Assembly: GCA_047777415.1 (NCBI GenBank)
Contig: JBKEEO010000001.1
Coordinates: 806,001 to 870,000 of the forward strand
Length of the DNA stretch: 64,000 nucleotides
Direction: 5' to 3'
Origin: Caproicibacter sp047777415
GTDB taxonomy: Bacteria > Bacillota > Clostridia > Oscillospirales > Acutalibacteraceae
Shown here: in pieces, positions 33,967 to 42,711 of the stretch
Numbering within the stretch: the first letter of the stretch is position 1
Layout: every line of letters begins with the position of its first letter
Program-made: the position numbers and the translations under genes
Notes under the pieces: model-generated
Told to the model about the DNA's origin: nothing
Databases searched by the model: none
Seen by the model: the letters and a program-made list of their open reading frames with translations, nothing else

Positions 33967-34934
33967 ACTTCCGTTAACAGTATTTCACAGTCCCCTTTCA
34001 CGGTGTAGGAGCCGAATCCGGCCGGCAAGAAAATGCTGTCCCCTTTCTCAAAGTGCAGCAGTGCGCGCCCGCGGTCCAGAATCAGCGCGTCCCCATCCAG
34101 ACACAGAATGGATTGAAAACTTTTTTTATCTGCGCAAAGACCGGTCTCCGTAATCTTCATGCGGTTGACGGTAAAGTAATCGCAGGAGGCAAGCAATGTT
34201 TTTGTGCATCCTGTTTCCCGAATTTCTTCTCCCTGCGGGCCGACGGGCCTACTGGGACGACAGCGATGTGTAACATCCAGCGCTTGCGGAATATGAAGTT
34301 CCCGCGGTTTTCCGTCCGCTCCCACACGACCGTAATCATAAATGCGGTAGGTGATATTGGAGTTCTGCTGAATTTCAGCAATCAGAATTCCCGCACCGAT
34401 GGCGTGCAGGGTGCCGGATTCAATAAACAGGACATCTCCCGGGTGTACCGTTACTTTATTCAGAACTTCGGTCAGCGTGTTGTTTTCAATCCGCTCCCGA
34501 AATTCTTCTTTTGATATCTCATGGTCAAATCCATAGTAGAGGTATGCACCCTCTTCACAGTCCACAATATACCACATTTCGGTTTTGCCAAACCCGCCGC
34601 CATGGGTACGGGCATAGTCGTTGTCCGGGTGCACCTGTATGGACAGGTTGTTTTTCGCATCGATTAATTTAACAAGCACCGGGAAGTCCTGAAATTTCTC
34701 GCAGTTTGTTCCCAGTACTTTTCGGCCTGCATTTTGGATATATTCATTCAGCGTGAGTCCGGCATATTCGCCGTTTTCAATAACGGCCGGCCCGTCCGGA
34801 TGGCAGGAAAGAACCCAGCTTTCCGCGACTTTCTCTGCGTCGCTTTTCTGGTGAAATTCAGTCCGCAGTCTGGTACCGCCCCAAAGATAATCTTTGCATA
34901 CGGCGTTTAGCCGCATAGGATACAGAACTTCCAT
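33963..34934 (-). CDS. manA: Mannose-6-phosphate isomerase, class I
   Basis: Type I phosphomannose isomerase of 323 residues, a zinc cupin that interconverts mannose-6-P and fructose-6-P. Zinc ligand segments are IQVHPDNDYA (about 93-102), KTEMWY (about 112) and ESGTLHAIGAG (about 170). The KDYLWGGTRL N-terminal stretch is typical of the short Firmicute form. ATG 34934 follows GAGGAGT. The gene has its own promoter at 35011-35039. It is convergent with the SDR gene, with overlapping stops and no room for separate terminators. Confidence 0.93.
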   Translation of the reverse strand: MEVLYPMRLNAVCKDYLWGGTRLRTEFHQKSDAEKVAESWVLSCHPDGPAVIENGEYAGLTLNEYIQNAGRKVLGTNCEKFQDFPVLVKLIDAKNNLSIQVHPDNDYARTHGGGFGKTEMWYIVDCEEGAYLYYGFDHEISKEEFRERIENNTLTEVLNKVTVHPGDVLFIESGTLHAIGAGILIAEIQQNSNITYRIYDYGRVGADGKPRELHIPQALDVTHRCRPSRPVGPQGEEIRETGCTKTLLASCDYFTVNRMKITETGLCADKKSFQSILCLDGDALILDRGRALLHFEKGDSIFLPAGFGSYTVKGDCEILLTEV

Positions 34935-35010
34935 GAAATCACTCCTCACAATAAAACATACGATTCTATTGCGTTTCCTATTATTGTCTGTGAGATATTT
35001 CCTAAAATAA

Positions 35011-35039
35011 AGTATATCCCGTTTGCAAGAAAATTACAA
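35011..35039 (-). promoter_or_regulatory. manA promoter
   Basis: On the minus strand TTGTAA (35039-35034), a 17-bp spacer and TATACT (35016-35011). Confidence 0.7.
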
Positions 35040-35065
35040 TTCTCTAACGAGCAACACAATAGCCG

Positions 35066-35110
35066 AAAAGCCCGCTTTCTGCGCCAATTCAAGGCAGCAG
35101 AGAAGCGGGC
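35066..35110 (-). terminator. Terminator after the CoADR fusion gene
   Basis: GCCCGCTT..CTGC pairs with GCAG..AAGCGGGC, followed on the minus strand by TTTTCGG. Confidence 0.8.
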
Positions 35111-35138
35111 GGTCTGATTAATTTGCAGAGTATGGATT

Positions 35139-37598
35139 TTAGATGAACAGGTTTGTGTCGGACTGTTCCGCGGCACCCAAGAATGTAGCAACGCCGGCGA
35201 CTTCCGCTCCGTCAATCAGTTCCTCTTTCCGAATTCCCATAATGTCCATGGACATCTGGCACGCGACAATTCTCACGCCGGAATCAATTGCTGACTGGAG
35301 CAATTCTTCCAGGGAGGAAACATTTTTCTTCTTCATTACGCCGCGAATCATCTTCGGGCCCATGCCGAGCATGTTCATGCGGGAAAGCCCCAGTTTCTTT
35401 GTGCCGCGCGGCATCATTACACCGAACATCTTTTCAATAAAATTCTTTTTTACACTGACGCGGTTGTTTTTGCGAAGAATATTCAGCCCCCAGAACGTGA
35501 AGAACATGGTTACTTTTCTGCCCATGGCCGCGGCTCCGTTTGCAATGATGAGGGAGGCAATGGCGCGGTCTAAGTCGCCGCTGAACACAATGATACTTTT
35601 ATCGTTGCCGCCCGCAGCAGGAGCGGTGGGCGATACAGGCGCCGGTGTACCCTTTTGCACGCGGACTTCATAGGAGAGCCCTTTGCGTTCCGAACTTATC
35701 AGGCGGTTTCCGGTCCGTTCACACCAGACTTTGATATCCGAAACAAAGCCGGGGTCGGTGGCGCGGATGCAGAGAATTTCACCATTTGCTGCGTTATTGA
35801 TTGCCTGTGCTGTTTTCATAATAGGCCCTGGACACTGCAGTCCGCAGGCGTCCACCTCAATGACTTTTTCACCGGCGGAAGGAGTCGGTGCGGCAGGTGC
35901 TTCCGTTGGAGTTTCGGGCTTCAGGCCTACGCAGTCGGTCGGTGACGGGGTATTCGGTTTGTCGTGGACATCCCGCCAAGTTTTCATGCCGCCGCTTAAA
36001 TTGTAGGCATCATAACCGTGCTGGGTTAACATTCGGCACGCAACGTATCCGCGCAGACCAACCGAGCAGTAAACATAGACCGGTTTGCCTTTCGGCAGTT
36101 CCGAAAGCCGCGCGCGCAGATGATCAATCGGAATGTTAATTGCACCGTCTATCATGCCGACCGCCGTTTCTTCCGGCGTTCGAACGTCCAGCAGGGTGAC
36201 TTTGCTGCGGTCAAGCTGGTCAACATCTTCCGCGTAAAAGACTTTTACCTCCCCGCGCAGAATATTTGCGGCCGTAAAGCCAAGCATATTCACAGGGTCT
36301 TTGGCGGAGGAATAGGGCGGCGCGTAACAAAGCTCCAGTTTTTCGAGGTCGTAGACCGTGCCGCCGAGGCGGATGGCGGTTGCGATGACATCAATGCGCT
36401 TGTCGACTCCCGCAGCGCCGACCGCCTGCGCTCCGTAGATTTTGCCCTCCGGCGAAAACAGGAGTTTCATGCTCAGTTGGGTGGCATTCGGGTAATAGGA
36501 GGCGTGGTCGCTCGGATGTACGTAGGTTTTTAAATATGGCAGTTTCTTTTCTTTTAACTGCTTTTCATTCAGCCCCGTGGAAGCCGCTGTCAGGTTAAAG
36601 ACTTTTAAAATCGCGCTGCCGAGGACGCCATCATCTTCAACGACGCGTTTGCCTAAAACATTTTCAGCAGCGGCGCGTCCCTGTCGGTTTGCAGGACCGG
36701 CGAGCGCCAAAAGTGTTTCCTCGCCGGTGATAAAATGTTTTACGCCGATTGCGTCGCCGACCGCGTAAATGTTTGGGTCATCGGTGCGGCAAGTGCTGTC
36801 AACCTTGATGCTTCCCCGCATACCGAGCGAAAGACCGGCCGCTTTGGCAAGGGAGCTGTCCGGAGCAACACCGATGCTTAAAATGACTAAGTCGGCGGGA
36901 AGTTCTGTTTTGTCGGAAAGTTTCACCATGAGATGTTCTTTTTGTTCAAAACCTTCCACACCGGTGCCAAACCGCAGCGTGATGCCGTTTTCCCGCAGAT
37001 GACGGTGCAGAATCGCCGCCATTTCGGGGTCCAAGTTGGAAACCGCCTGCGGCAGGAACTCAACAATGGTGACATCAAGACCGCGTTCCTTCAGATTTTC
37101 CGCCATTTCCACGCCGATAAATCCTGCCCCGACAACAACGGCACTCTTTGCGTTATGCTCGGTGATATAGTGGTCGATGCGGAATGTGTCCGGAACCGTG
37201 CGCAGGGTAAAGATGCCCGGAAGGTCAATGCCGGGAAGATTGGGGCGTTTCGGGTTGCCGCCGGGGGAAAGAATCAGTTTATCATAGCTTTCCTCATATT
37301 GGGAACCGTCCGCATGATTTAACACCGTAACGGTTTTCTTTTCACGGTTGATGGATATAACCTCGTTTTGCGTGCGCACATCGATGTTAAAACGATTGCG
37401 CAGGGTCTCAGGCTGTGTGACGAGCAACCGCTCCTTCTCTTTGATTGTCCCGCCGATATAATAGGGAAGCCCGCAGTTTGCGTATGAGATGTACTCCCCT
37501 TTTTCAAATAAAATAATTTGTGCGTTTTCATCGAGTCTGCGAAGTCTGCAGGCCGCACTTGCGCCGCCTGCGACGCCTCCAACGATTAGTACCTTCAT
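35139..37598 (-). CDS. CoA-disulfide reductase fused to rhodanese, TusA and DsrE domains
   Basis: An 819-residue four-module protein. Residues about 1-445 are a CoADR-type pyridine nucleotide-disulfide oxidoreductase: GGVAGGASAACRLRR FAD motif, active-site Cys in YANCGLPYYIGG (about residue 43), and a second NAD-binding GAGFIGVEMAE. Residues about 450-545 are a rhodanese with Cys in VYCSVGLRG. Residues about 575-645 are TusA-like with CGLQCPGPIMK. Residues about 665-819 are DsrE/F-like with Cys in VACQMSMDIMG. The order suggests stepwise persulfide transfer from a low-molecular thiol disulfide to sulfur carriers. ATG 37598 is preferred over ATG 37622 for its family N-terminus. It is last in a three-gene operon after ccdA and a TlpA-like gene. 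Confidence 0.92.
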   Translation of the reverse strand: MKVLIVGGVAGGASAACRLRRLDENAQIILFEKGEYISYANCGLPYYIGGTIKEKERLLVTQPETLRNRFNIDVRTQNEVISINREKKTVTVLNHADGSQYEESYDKLILSPGGNPKRPNLPGIDLPGIFTLRTVPDTFRIDHYITEHNAKSAVVVGAGFIGVEMAENLKERGLDVTIVEFLPQAVSNLDPEMAAILHRHLRENGITLRFGTGVEGFEQKEHLMVKLSDKTELPADLVILSIGVAPDSSLAKAAGLSLGMRGSIKVDSTCRTDDPNIYAVGDAIGVKHFITGEETLLALAGPANRQGRAAAENVLGKRVVEDDGVLGSAILKVFNLTAASTGLNEKQLKEKKLPYLKTYVHPSDHASYYPNATQLSMKLLFSPEGKIYGAQAVGAAGVDKRIDVIATAIRLGGTVYDLEKLELCYAPPYSSAKDPVNMLGFTAANILRGEVKVFYAEDVDQLDRSKVTLLDVRTPEETAVGMIDGAINIPIDHLRARLSELPKGKPVYVYCSVGLRGYVACRMLTQHGYDAYNLSGGMKTWRDVHDKPNTPSPTDCVGLKPETPTEAPAAPTPSAGEKVIEVDACGLQCPGPIMKTAQAINNAANGEILCIRATDPGFVSDIKVWCERTGNRLISSERKGLSYEVRVQKGTPAPVSPTAPAAGGNDKSIIVFSGDLDRAIASLIIANGAAAMGRKVTMFFTFWGLNILRKNNRVSVKKNFIEKMFGVMMPRGTKKLGLSRMNMLGMGPKMIRGVMKKKNVSSLEELLQSAIDSGVRIVACQMSMDIMGIRKEELIDGAEVAGVATFLGAAEQSDTNLFI

Positions 37599-37622
37599 AT
37601 TTTGAGCCGCCTTTCGATTCAT

Positions 37623-38216
37623 TTACTGTTGTGTAATGAGTTCTATCCCTTGTTCCAGCGTGTCGCTGTCAATGGCACCCGCGGAACCGCCGGCAATCGT
37701 CCCGTCCGGATAGATAAAGACCGTGGCAGGAATGCCCGTCAGCCCGTACGCGGATACCGCTTCCTGATTTAGGTCATAATAAGCGGGAAACGTGTAGCCG
37801 TTTTCTTTGAGATATGCTTCGCCCTTTTCCTGGGTTTCCTGGCGGCCGTCAGTCCAGTTGACAAACAAGAACTGAACCTCGTCTTTCTTTTCGTCGTATA
37901 CCCGATTGAATTCAGGCATTTCCTGGTCGCACCAGTAGCACCAGCTTGCCCAGAAATTAAGAACAATCGGCTTGCCTTTGAAATCGGACAGTTTCACAGC
38001 GTTTCCGTCCACATCGTATACGGTAAAATCCGGCGCTTCTACGCGCGAAGAAGCAGACTGCGATTCAGCGTTCGAGGAAGCACTGTCCGATGACGTTTGT
38101 TCTGCTGAAGACGAAAGCCCGGTTTCCGGACGGAAACGGGAGGAAAGGGCCGAATAGCCAAAATAGGCCGCACCTAAGACTGCGGCAAAGGCCACAATTA
38201 GGATGGTCGTTTTCAC
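37623..38216 (-). CDS. TlpA/ResA-like membrane-anchored thioredoxin
   Basis: A 197-residue extracytoplasmic thiol-disulfide oxidoreductase. An N-terminal helix (about 5-25) anchors it, a Ser-rich linker (about 35-58) follows, then a thioredoxin fold of the AhpC-TSA/redoxin class. The active site is WASWCYWC (about residues 90-97), and the cis-Pro loop is GIPATVFIY near 160. It likely receives electrons from the CcdA-like protein encoded just upstream and reduces exported thiols or cytochrome-like substrates. It lies directly against the next gene, since its stop abuts an ATG of that frame. Confidence 0.9.
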   Translation of the reverse strand: MKTTILIVAFAAVLGAAYFGYSALSSRFRPETGLSSSAEQTSSDSASSNAESQSASSRVEAPDFTVYDVDGNAVKLSDFKGKPIVLNFWASWCYWCDQEMPEFNRVYDEKKDEVQFLFVNWTDGRQETQEKGEAYLKENGYTFPAYYDLNQEAVSAYGLTGIPATVFIYPDGTIAGGSAGAIDSDTLEQGIELITQQ

Positions 38217-38245
38217 ATTTTTTTCATATCATTCACTCCTCAATT

Positions 38246-38902
38246 TTAAACCGGTGTGACCAAAAGTCCGGCCGCCGTCAGAATTCCAACAATCATTAAA
38301 AGGATTCCGGAGGCCGTGGTCACTGCATTGTAATGGCGTTTAATCCAGTCAAACGAAGTTTTCAAACTGTCAATCAGCAGAGCGGACACAACGAACGGAA
38401 TTCCCAGTCCCGCTGAGTATGCGAGCAGCATAAGAATCCCTTTTCCGCTTTCACCGCCCGCCGCGGCAAGCATCAGCGCGGAACCCAGAAATGCCCCGAC
38501 GCATGGCGTCCATCCGATGGAAAATGCCGCACCGAACACCGCACAGCGGAAAAAGCCGAGCTGCTGCGGCCGGTATCCCGAAACGCGGCTTTTGTCTAAA
38601 AATCCAATGCGAAGCACACCGGCAAAGTGCAGTCCGAACAGAATCATGACGGCACCTGCTACAAGGCCCGCCATTCGGGAATGCTGCCGTACCGCTGCAC
38701 CGAGTGTACCAGCGAACGCGCCTAGCAACAGGAAAACAGAAGTGAATCCGGCCACAAATCCAAGCGCATTTTTCAGTGCGCCGCGCTTGCCGCCGGAAGA
38801 TTCCTGCCCCGCGAAGAATGAGGCATATGCGGGAAGCATCGGCAGCAGGCAGGGGGAAATAAAGGTGATAATTCCTTCCAGAAAAGTAATGAGATATTCC
38901 AT
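38246..38902 (-). CDS. ccdA: CcdA/DsbD-like transmembrane electron carrier
   Basis: A 218-residue membrane protein with six predicted helices. The first contains the FISPCLLPMLPAY motif with the first redox Cys; the second redox Cys is in GWTPCVGAFLG near residue 130. Proteins of this family pass electrons from cytosolic thioredoxin to extracytoplasmic thioredoxin-like partners. It is the first gene of the minus-strand unit with the TlpA-like protein and the CoADR fusion. Divergent from it are thioredoxin reductase and thioredoxin genes, which would supply the cytosolic electrons. GGAGGAAAA precedes the ATG. Confidence 0.92.
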   Translation of the reverse strand: MEYLITFLEGIITFISPCLLPMLPAYASFFAGQESSGGKRGALKNALGFVAGFTSVFLLLGAFAGTLGAAVRQHSRMAGLVAGAVMILFGLHFAGVLRIGFLDKSRVSGYRPQQLGFFRCAVFGAAFSIGWTPCVGAFLGSALMLAAAGGESGKGILMLLAYSAGLGIPFVVSALLIDSLKTSFDWIKRHYNAVTTASGILLMIVGILTAAGLLVTPV

Positions 38903-38980
38903 AATTGTTTTCCTCCTGTCTTTTCATTTTTTACGTACAAATATATAATATAACTATGAATTGATTGTTTCCGTGATAAA

Positions 38981-39011
38981 ATCACAAAAGTTAAAATTTT
39001 AACTTTGTGAT
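38981..39011. promoter_or_regulatory. 31-bp palindrome between divergent redox units
   Basis: The arms ATCACAAAAGTTAAAA and TTTTAACTTTGTGAT are complementary except for one extra A on the left. It lies between ccdA (minus) and trxB (plus) and has no T-tract of a terminator. It looks like a dimeric repressor or activator site. Confidence 0.6.
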
Positions 39012-39084
39012 GTCGTCACGGACAGAAGAAAAAGAAGAGAATACCATCAGAAATATGCCGAAGAAAATGAACGGAGGAACTTTT

Positions 39085-39951
39085 ATGCCTGATGTTATTA
39101 TTATGGGAGGCGGCCCTGCGGGGGTTTCCGCGGCGCTGTATACGGCACGTGCAGGACTTGATACCTTGATTCTCGCTTCCGGTGCGGGTGCATTGGAAAA
39201 AACAGATAAGATAGAAAATTATTACGGATTTGCCGAACCGATTTCCGGCCGTCAGCTTTTGGAGAACGGTATTGCGCAGGCCGAACGCCTCGGTGTTCAG
39301 GTGGTGCGGGAAGAAGTGGTAGGCCTTTCCTATGACGGGGAGTTTCTAGTTGACACAAAACAGGGCTCATACCGCGCGCCGTTTGCCGTGATGGCGACGG
39401 GAGCTTCCCGTAAGGCACCGAAAATCCCGGGCCTTGCGGAATTTGAAGGAAAAGGTGTCAGCTACTGCGCCGTATGCGACGGATTTTTCTATCGGAAAAA
39501 GCCGGTTGCTGTGCTCGGTGCGGGTGATTACGCTCTGCATGAAGCGCGCGAACTGCTTCCGCTTGCTTCTTCCGTCACGGTATTGACCAACGGACAGGAG
39601 CCCGAGGCGCAGTTTCCGTCGGAAATGACCGTAATTACCAAAAAAATTGCCTCATTGACTGGTGAGGCAACACTAGGCATCGTGAAATTTGAGGACGGCA
39701 CTGAGCTTGAAACAGCGGGGCTGTTTGTTGCGGTCGGTGTTGCCGGAAGTGCGGACCTTGCGCGGAAGGTCGGTGCACAGGTAAACGGCGTTTCGGTTGT
39801 GGTGGATGAAAAGCGCCGCACAAATGTGCCGGGACTGTACGCTGCGGGCGACTGCACGGGTGGTTTGCTCCAGATTTCCAAAGCGGTTTATGACGGTGCG
39901 CTGGCGGGTACCGATATCATCAAAGAATTTCGCCTGCGCAAAAAGGGCTGA
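39085..39951 (+). CDS. Thioredoxin reductase-like flavoprotein without NADPH signature
   Basis: A 288-residue low-molecular-weight TrxB-type flavoprotein. The FAD motif GGGPAGVSAALYTARAG is at residues 8-24 and the redox pair is CAVC (about 131-134). The C-terminal FAD motif AAGDCTGG is present. In the pyridine-nucleotide domain the normal GxGxxA reads GAGDYALHEA, and the HRRxxxR NADP-phosphate motif is missing (VTVLTNGQEPEAQ in its place). That pattern fits the ferredoxin-dependent flavin thioredoxin reductases described in clostridia. ATG 39085 follows CGGAGG. Thioredoxin is 91 bp downstream. Confidence 0.88.
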   Translation: MPDVIIMGGGPAGVSAALYTARAGLDTLILASGAGALEKTDKIENYYGFAEPISGRQLLENGIAQAERLGVQVVREEVVGLSYDGEFLVDTKQGSYRAPFAVMATGASRKAPKIPGLAEFEGKGVSYCAVCDGFFYRKKPVAVLGAGDYALHEARELLPLASSVTVLTNGQEPEAQFPSEMTVITKKIASLTGEATLGIVKFEDGTELETAGLFVAVGVAGSADLARKVGAQVNGVSVVVDEKRRTNVPGLYAAGDCTGGLLQISKAVYDGALAGTDIIKEFRLRKKG

Positions 39952-40042
39952 TTTTTTCGCTGCGTGACATTGTTACAGAACATTTTTCCTTTTCTTCATA
40001 CAATACATTCAGAAATGAAAAAATAGAAAAGGGGAGACAACA

Positions 40043-40354
40043 ATGTCGCCGGTAACAATTACAAGCAAGAATATCCATGAGTATTTAAATTCCGAGAAAC
40101 CGCTGCTGATTGACTTTTGGGCGCCATGGTGCGGCCCGTGCCGCATGGCTTCACCGATTGTAGATGAAGTGGCAAAAGAGGTGGCTTCCAAAGTTCAGGT
40201 TGGAAAAGTCAATATTGACAATGAACCGGAACTTGCAAGCCAGTTTGGCATCATGAGCATTCCTACGCTGGTTTTGATGAAAAACAAAAAAGTTGCGGCC
40301 CGATCCGTTGGGCTAAAGAGTAAGGATGCTATTATGGAAATGATAAACGCTTGA
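40043..40354 (+). CDS. trxA: Thioredoxin
   Basis: A 103-residue thioredoxin with the classic WAPWCGPCRM active site (about residues 29-38), cis-Pro in SIPTLVLM (about 75) and the usual fold length. It acts as a cytosolic disulfide reductant and is probably reduced by the flavoprotein encoded directly upstream. AAGGGGAG precedes the ATG. It is the likely electron source for the CcdA-TlpA pair on the other side of the palindrome. A terminator follows. Confidence 0.95.
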   Translation: MSPVTITSKNIHEYLNSEKPLLIDFWAPWCGPCRMASPIVDEVAKEVASKVQVGKVNIDNEPELASQFGIMSIPTLVLMKNKKVAARSVGLKSKDAIMEMINA

Positions 40355-40380
40355 AAAGGCGTGGGTATCAAACAATAAAA

Positions 40381-40426
40381 TTGGGGGAAAGCCGAGCAGA
40401 TTGCGGCATATCCCCCGATTTTTTTA
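40381..40426 (+). terminator. Terminator after trxA
   Basis: TTGGGGGA pairs with TCCCCCGA, with an inner GCC/GGC pair; a T7 run follows. Confidence 0.8.
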
Positions 40427-40518
40427 TGCTTTCCTGTCTCTGCTGAAAATATTGACTGTGACGGCGGCAAGTCCTTTGTGGTATGATGAATAAAAATCCT
40501 TTTCTAAGGGGACTTAAC

Positions 40519-41571
40519 ATGGAATTGTCTGAAATTGTGAAGCCCTTGCTTTGCTGGTATGATAAAAATGCAAGAAAACTTCCCTGGAGAGATGACCCGA
40601 CGCCCTACCGCGTGTGGGTATCGGAAATCATGCTGCAGCAGACGCGTGTGGAAGCGGTCAAGCCATATTTTGAGCGCTTTGTGCGGGAACTGCCGGATAT
40701 CGAAGCGCTGGCAAATGTGCAGGAGGATAGGCTGTTAAAACTTTGGGAAGGATTGGGATATTACAACCGAGTGCGCAACTTGCAAAAAGCGGCACGGATG
40801 GTTCTGGAGCGGTACGGGGGAATCCTGCCACAAGACCCAAAGGAACTTTCCAAACTGCCCGGAATCGGTGCGTATACCGCCGGTGCAATTGCTTCCATTG
40901 CATATGGCAAGCCCGAGCCGGCGGTGGACGGCAATGTGCTCCGGGTACTTTCCCGTCTGACCGCAGATGACAGAGATATTCGTGACCCGGCGGCAAAACG
41001 GCTGGCAGCACAAAAGCTGAAGGAAATCTACCCCGCGGGCAAAAGCTCGGAGTTTACCCAGGCAATGATGGAACTGGGCGCGACGGTTTGTCTGCCAAAC
41101 GGTGCGCCGTTATGTGAAAGCTGCCCTCTTTCATCACTGTGCGTGGGACTGAAAACGGGACGCGCCGCATCGCTGCCAATCGTTTCGCCGAAACCTGCGA
41201 GGAAAATTGAAAAAAGGACTGTTTTTCTGATTCTCTGTGATGGTAAAGCTGCGTTGAGAAAGCGCCCGGAAACGGGTCTGCTTGCAGGAATGTGGGAGTT
41301 CCCCAGCGTGCCCGGAGCACTTTCTTACACGCAGGCACAGCGGATGCTTGAAGAGTGGGGATTTCCAAAGACAGAGCTGCAGCGTCTTTCCGGGGCAAAG
41401 CATGTGTTCACCCATGTGGAATGGCGCATGACCGGCTATCTTGTGCGTGTGCCTGACGTCAAAGGGGATTTTCTCTGGGCGGGACGAGAAGATTTCGGAT
41501 CGCGCTGTGCCGTTCCGTCCGCATATAAACATTTTCTCAGCATCTTGCAGTCACAGAAGGAACTGTGCTAA
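40519..41571 (+). CDS. mutY: A/G-specific adenine DNA glycosylase
   Basis: MutY removes adenine paired with 8-oxoguanine. The 350-residue protein has the PWRDDPTPYRVWVSEIMLQQTRV-type N-terminal region, the helix-hairpin-helix LPGIGAYTAGAI (about 112-123), the catalytic Asp in PAVDGNVLRVLSR (about 137), and four cluster Cys (C-x7-C-x2-C-x5-C, about 197-213), one residue longer than the E. coli spacing. A C-terminal NUDIX-like domain (about 235-345) recognises 8-oxoG. ATG 40519 follows AAGGGG; an upstream ATG at 40483 lacks a site. Confidence 0.94.
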   Translation: MELSEIVKPLLCWYDKNARKLPWRDDPTPYRVWVSEIMLQQTRVEAVKPYFERFVRELPDIEALANVQEDRLLKLWEGLGYYNRVRNLQKAARMVLERYGGILPQDPKELSKLPGIGAYTAGAIASIAYGKPEPAVDGNVLRVLSRLTADDRDIRDPAAKRLAAQKLKEIYPAGKSSEFTQAMMELGATVCLPNGAPLCESCPLSSLCVGLKTGRAASLPIVSPKPARKIEKRTVFLILCDGKAALRKRPETGLLAGMWEFPSVPGALSYTQAQRMLEEWGFPKTELQRLSGAKHVFTHVEWRMTGYLVRVPDVKGDFLWAGREDFGSRCAVPSAYKHFLSILQSQKELC

Positions 41572-41676
41572 AATATATATCAATCAATTTATCGGTTTAA
41601 ATTGTAAAATTAACGGCTGCACGTTTCTGCTGCCGCTATGTTTGAGTGTCATCATTTCAGTAGGAGGCTTGCGGAT

Positions 41677-42624
41677 ATGAAAACAAGAAAAATCGTGATT
41701 ATCGGTGCCGGGCATGTGGGATCCCACTGCGGGATCAGTTTGATTACGCAAGGGGTCTGCGACGAACTTGTCTATATCGACAAGGATAACGACAAAGCCG
41801 TTTCTCAAGCGATGGACCTCGCGGATGCAACCGTTTATCTTCCACACCATGTTAATGTCCGCGCGGGCGGGTATGATGAACTGACCGATGCAGACATTGC
41901 TGTCATGGCCGCGGGGCCTCTTCCGGACAAAAACCAGACCAGAATGGACACGCTAGGAGCAACTATCAAGGAAATGAAAACCATTGTGGGTCCTATGAAG
42001 GACTCCGGATTTTCGGGAATTCTTGTCAGCATCTCCAATCCTGCGGATGTTATTGCACATTACTTGCAAGTGCGCACGGGGCTGCCTGCGAAGCATGTGA
42101 TTTCCACCAGCACCACACTGGATTCCGCCCGTCTAAGAAGGGTTCTTTCTGAGAGAACCGGCCTCGACCAGAAATCCATTCATGCCTATGTCATGGGTGA
42201 GCATGGAGAATCTCAGATGGTGCCGTGGTCCAATGCATCCATTGCCGGGGTTCCGCTGCTAGAACTGATGAAAAAATATCCGGAAACATACGGAAAACTC
42301 GACTTGACAGAAATTGCAGAGGCAGCCAGAAAAGGAGGATGGGTCATCCTTTATGGCAAGGGATCGACAGAGTTTGGTATTGGCACCGCGCTGACCGAAA
42401 TTGTCAAAACCATCTTCCACAATGAGAAGAAGATCCTTCCGGTATCCTGTCTGCTTGAGGGGCAGTACGGACAGAAGGATGTTTATGCGAGTGTTCCGGC
42501 AGTGCTGGGAGCGGACGGTGTAGAGCAAATTGTTGAAATTGACATGACGCCGGAAGAACTGAAGAAATTCGGTGATTCCTGCGAGACTATGAGAAAGAAT
42601 TTTGAACTTGCGCTGAATATGTAA
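41677..42624 (+). CDS. L-lactate dehydrogenase family protein (2-hydroxyacid specificity unclear)
   Basis: An LDH/MDH-superfamily enzyme of 315 residues. It has the GAGHVGSH NAD motif (residues 8-15), NPADVI, the Asp/Arg pair in TLDSARLRR (about 150-158) and catalytic His in MGEHGESQ (about 180). In the substrate loop the residue at LDH position 102, Gln in lactate dehydrogenases, is Pro (AAGPLPDKNQTRMD), while Arg109 is kept. L-2-hydroxyisocaproate dehydrogenase also lacks that Gln and shares an ARKGG...GKG segment. The substrate may therefore be a larger 2-oxoacid than pyruvate. ATG 41677 follows AGGAGG. Confidence 0.88.
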   Translation: MKTRKIVIIGAGHVGSHCGISLITQGVCDELVYIDKDNDKAVSQAMDLADATVYLPHHVNVRAGGYDELTDADIAVMAAGPLPDKNQTRMDTLGATIKEMKTIVGPMKDSGFSGILVSISNPADVIAHYLQVRTGLPAKHVISTSTTLDSARLRRVLSERTGLDQKSIHAYVMGEHGESQMVPWSNASIAGVPLLELMKKYPETYGKLDLTEIAEAARKGGWVILYGKGSTEFGIGTALTEIVKTIFHNEKKILPVSCLLEGQYGQKDVYASVPAVLGADGVEQIVEIDMTPEELKKFGDSCETMRKNFELALNM

Positions 42625-42640
42625 ATTGCATAGGCCTGTG

Positions 42641-42665
42641 GCCCCGCCAAGGTGCGGGGCTTTTG
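42641..42665 (+). terminator. Terminator after the LDH-like gene
   Basis: GCCCCGC and GCGGGGC form a 7-bp stem followed by TTTTGC. Confidence 0.8.
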
Positions 42666-42711
42666 CATATCTGCAAAAAGAGAATGAACCAAATGCAAAC
42701 AGCGGAAAAAC

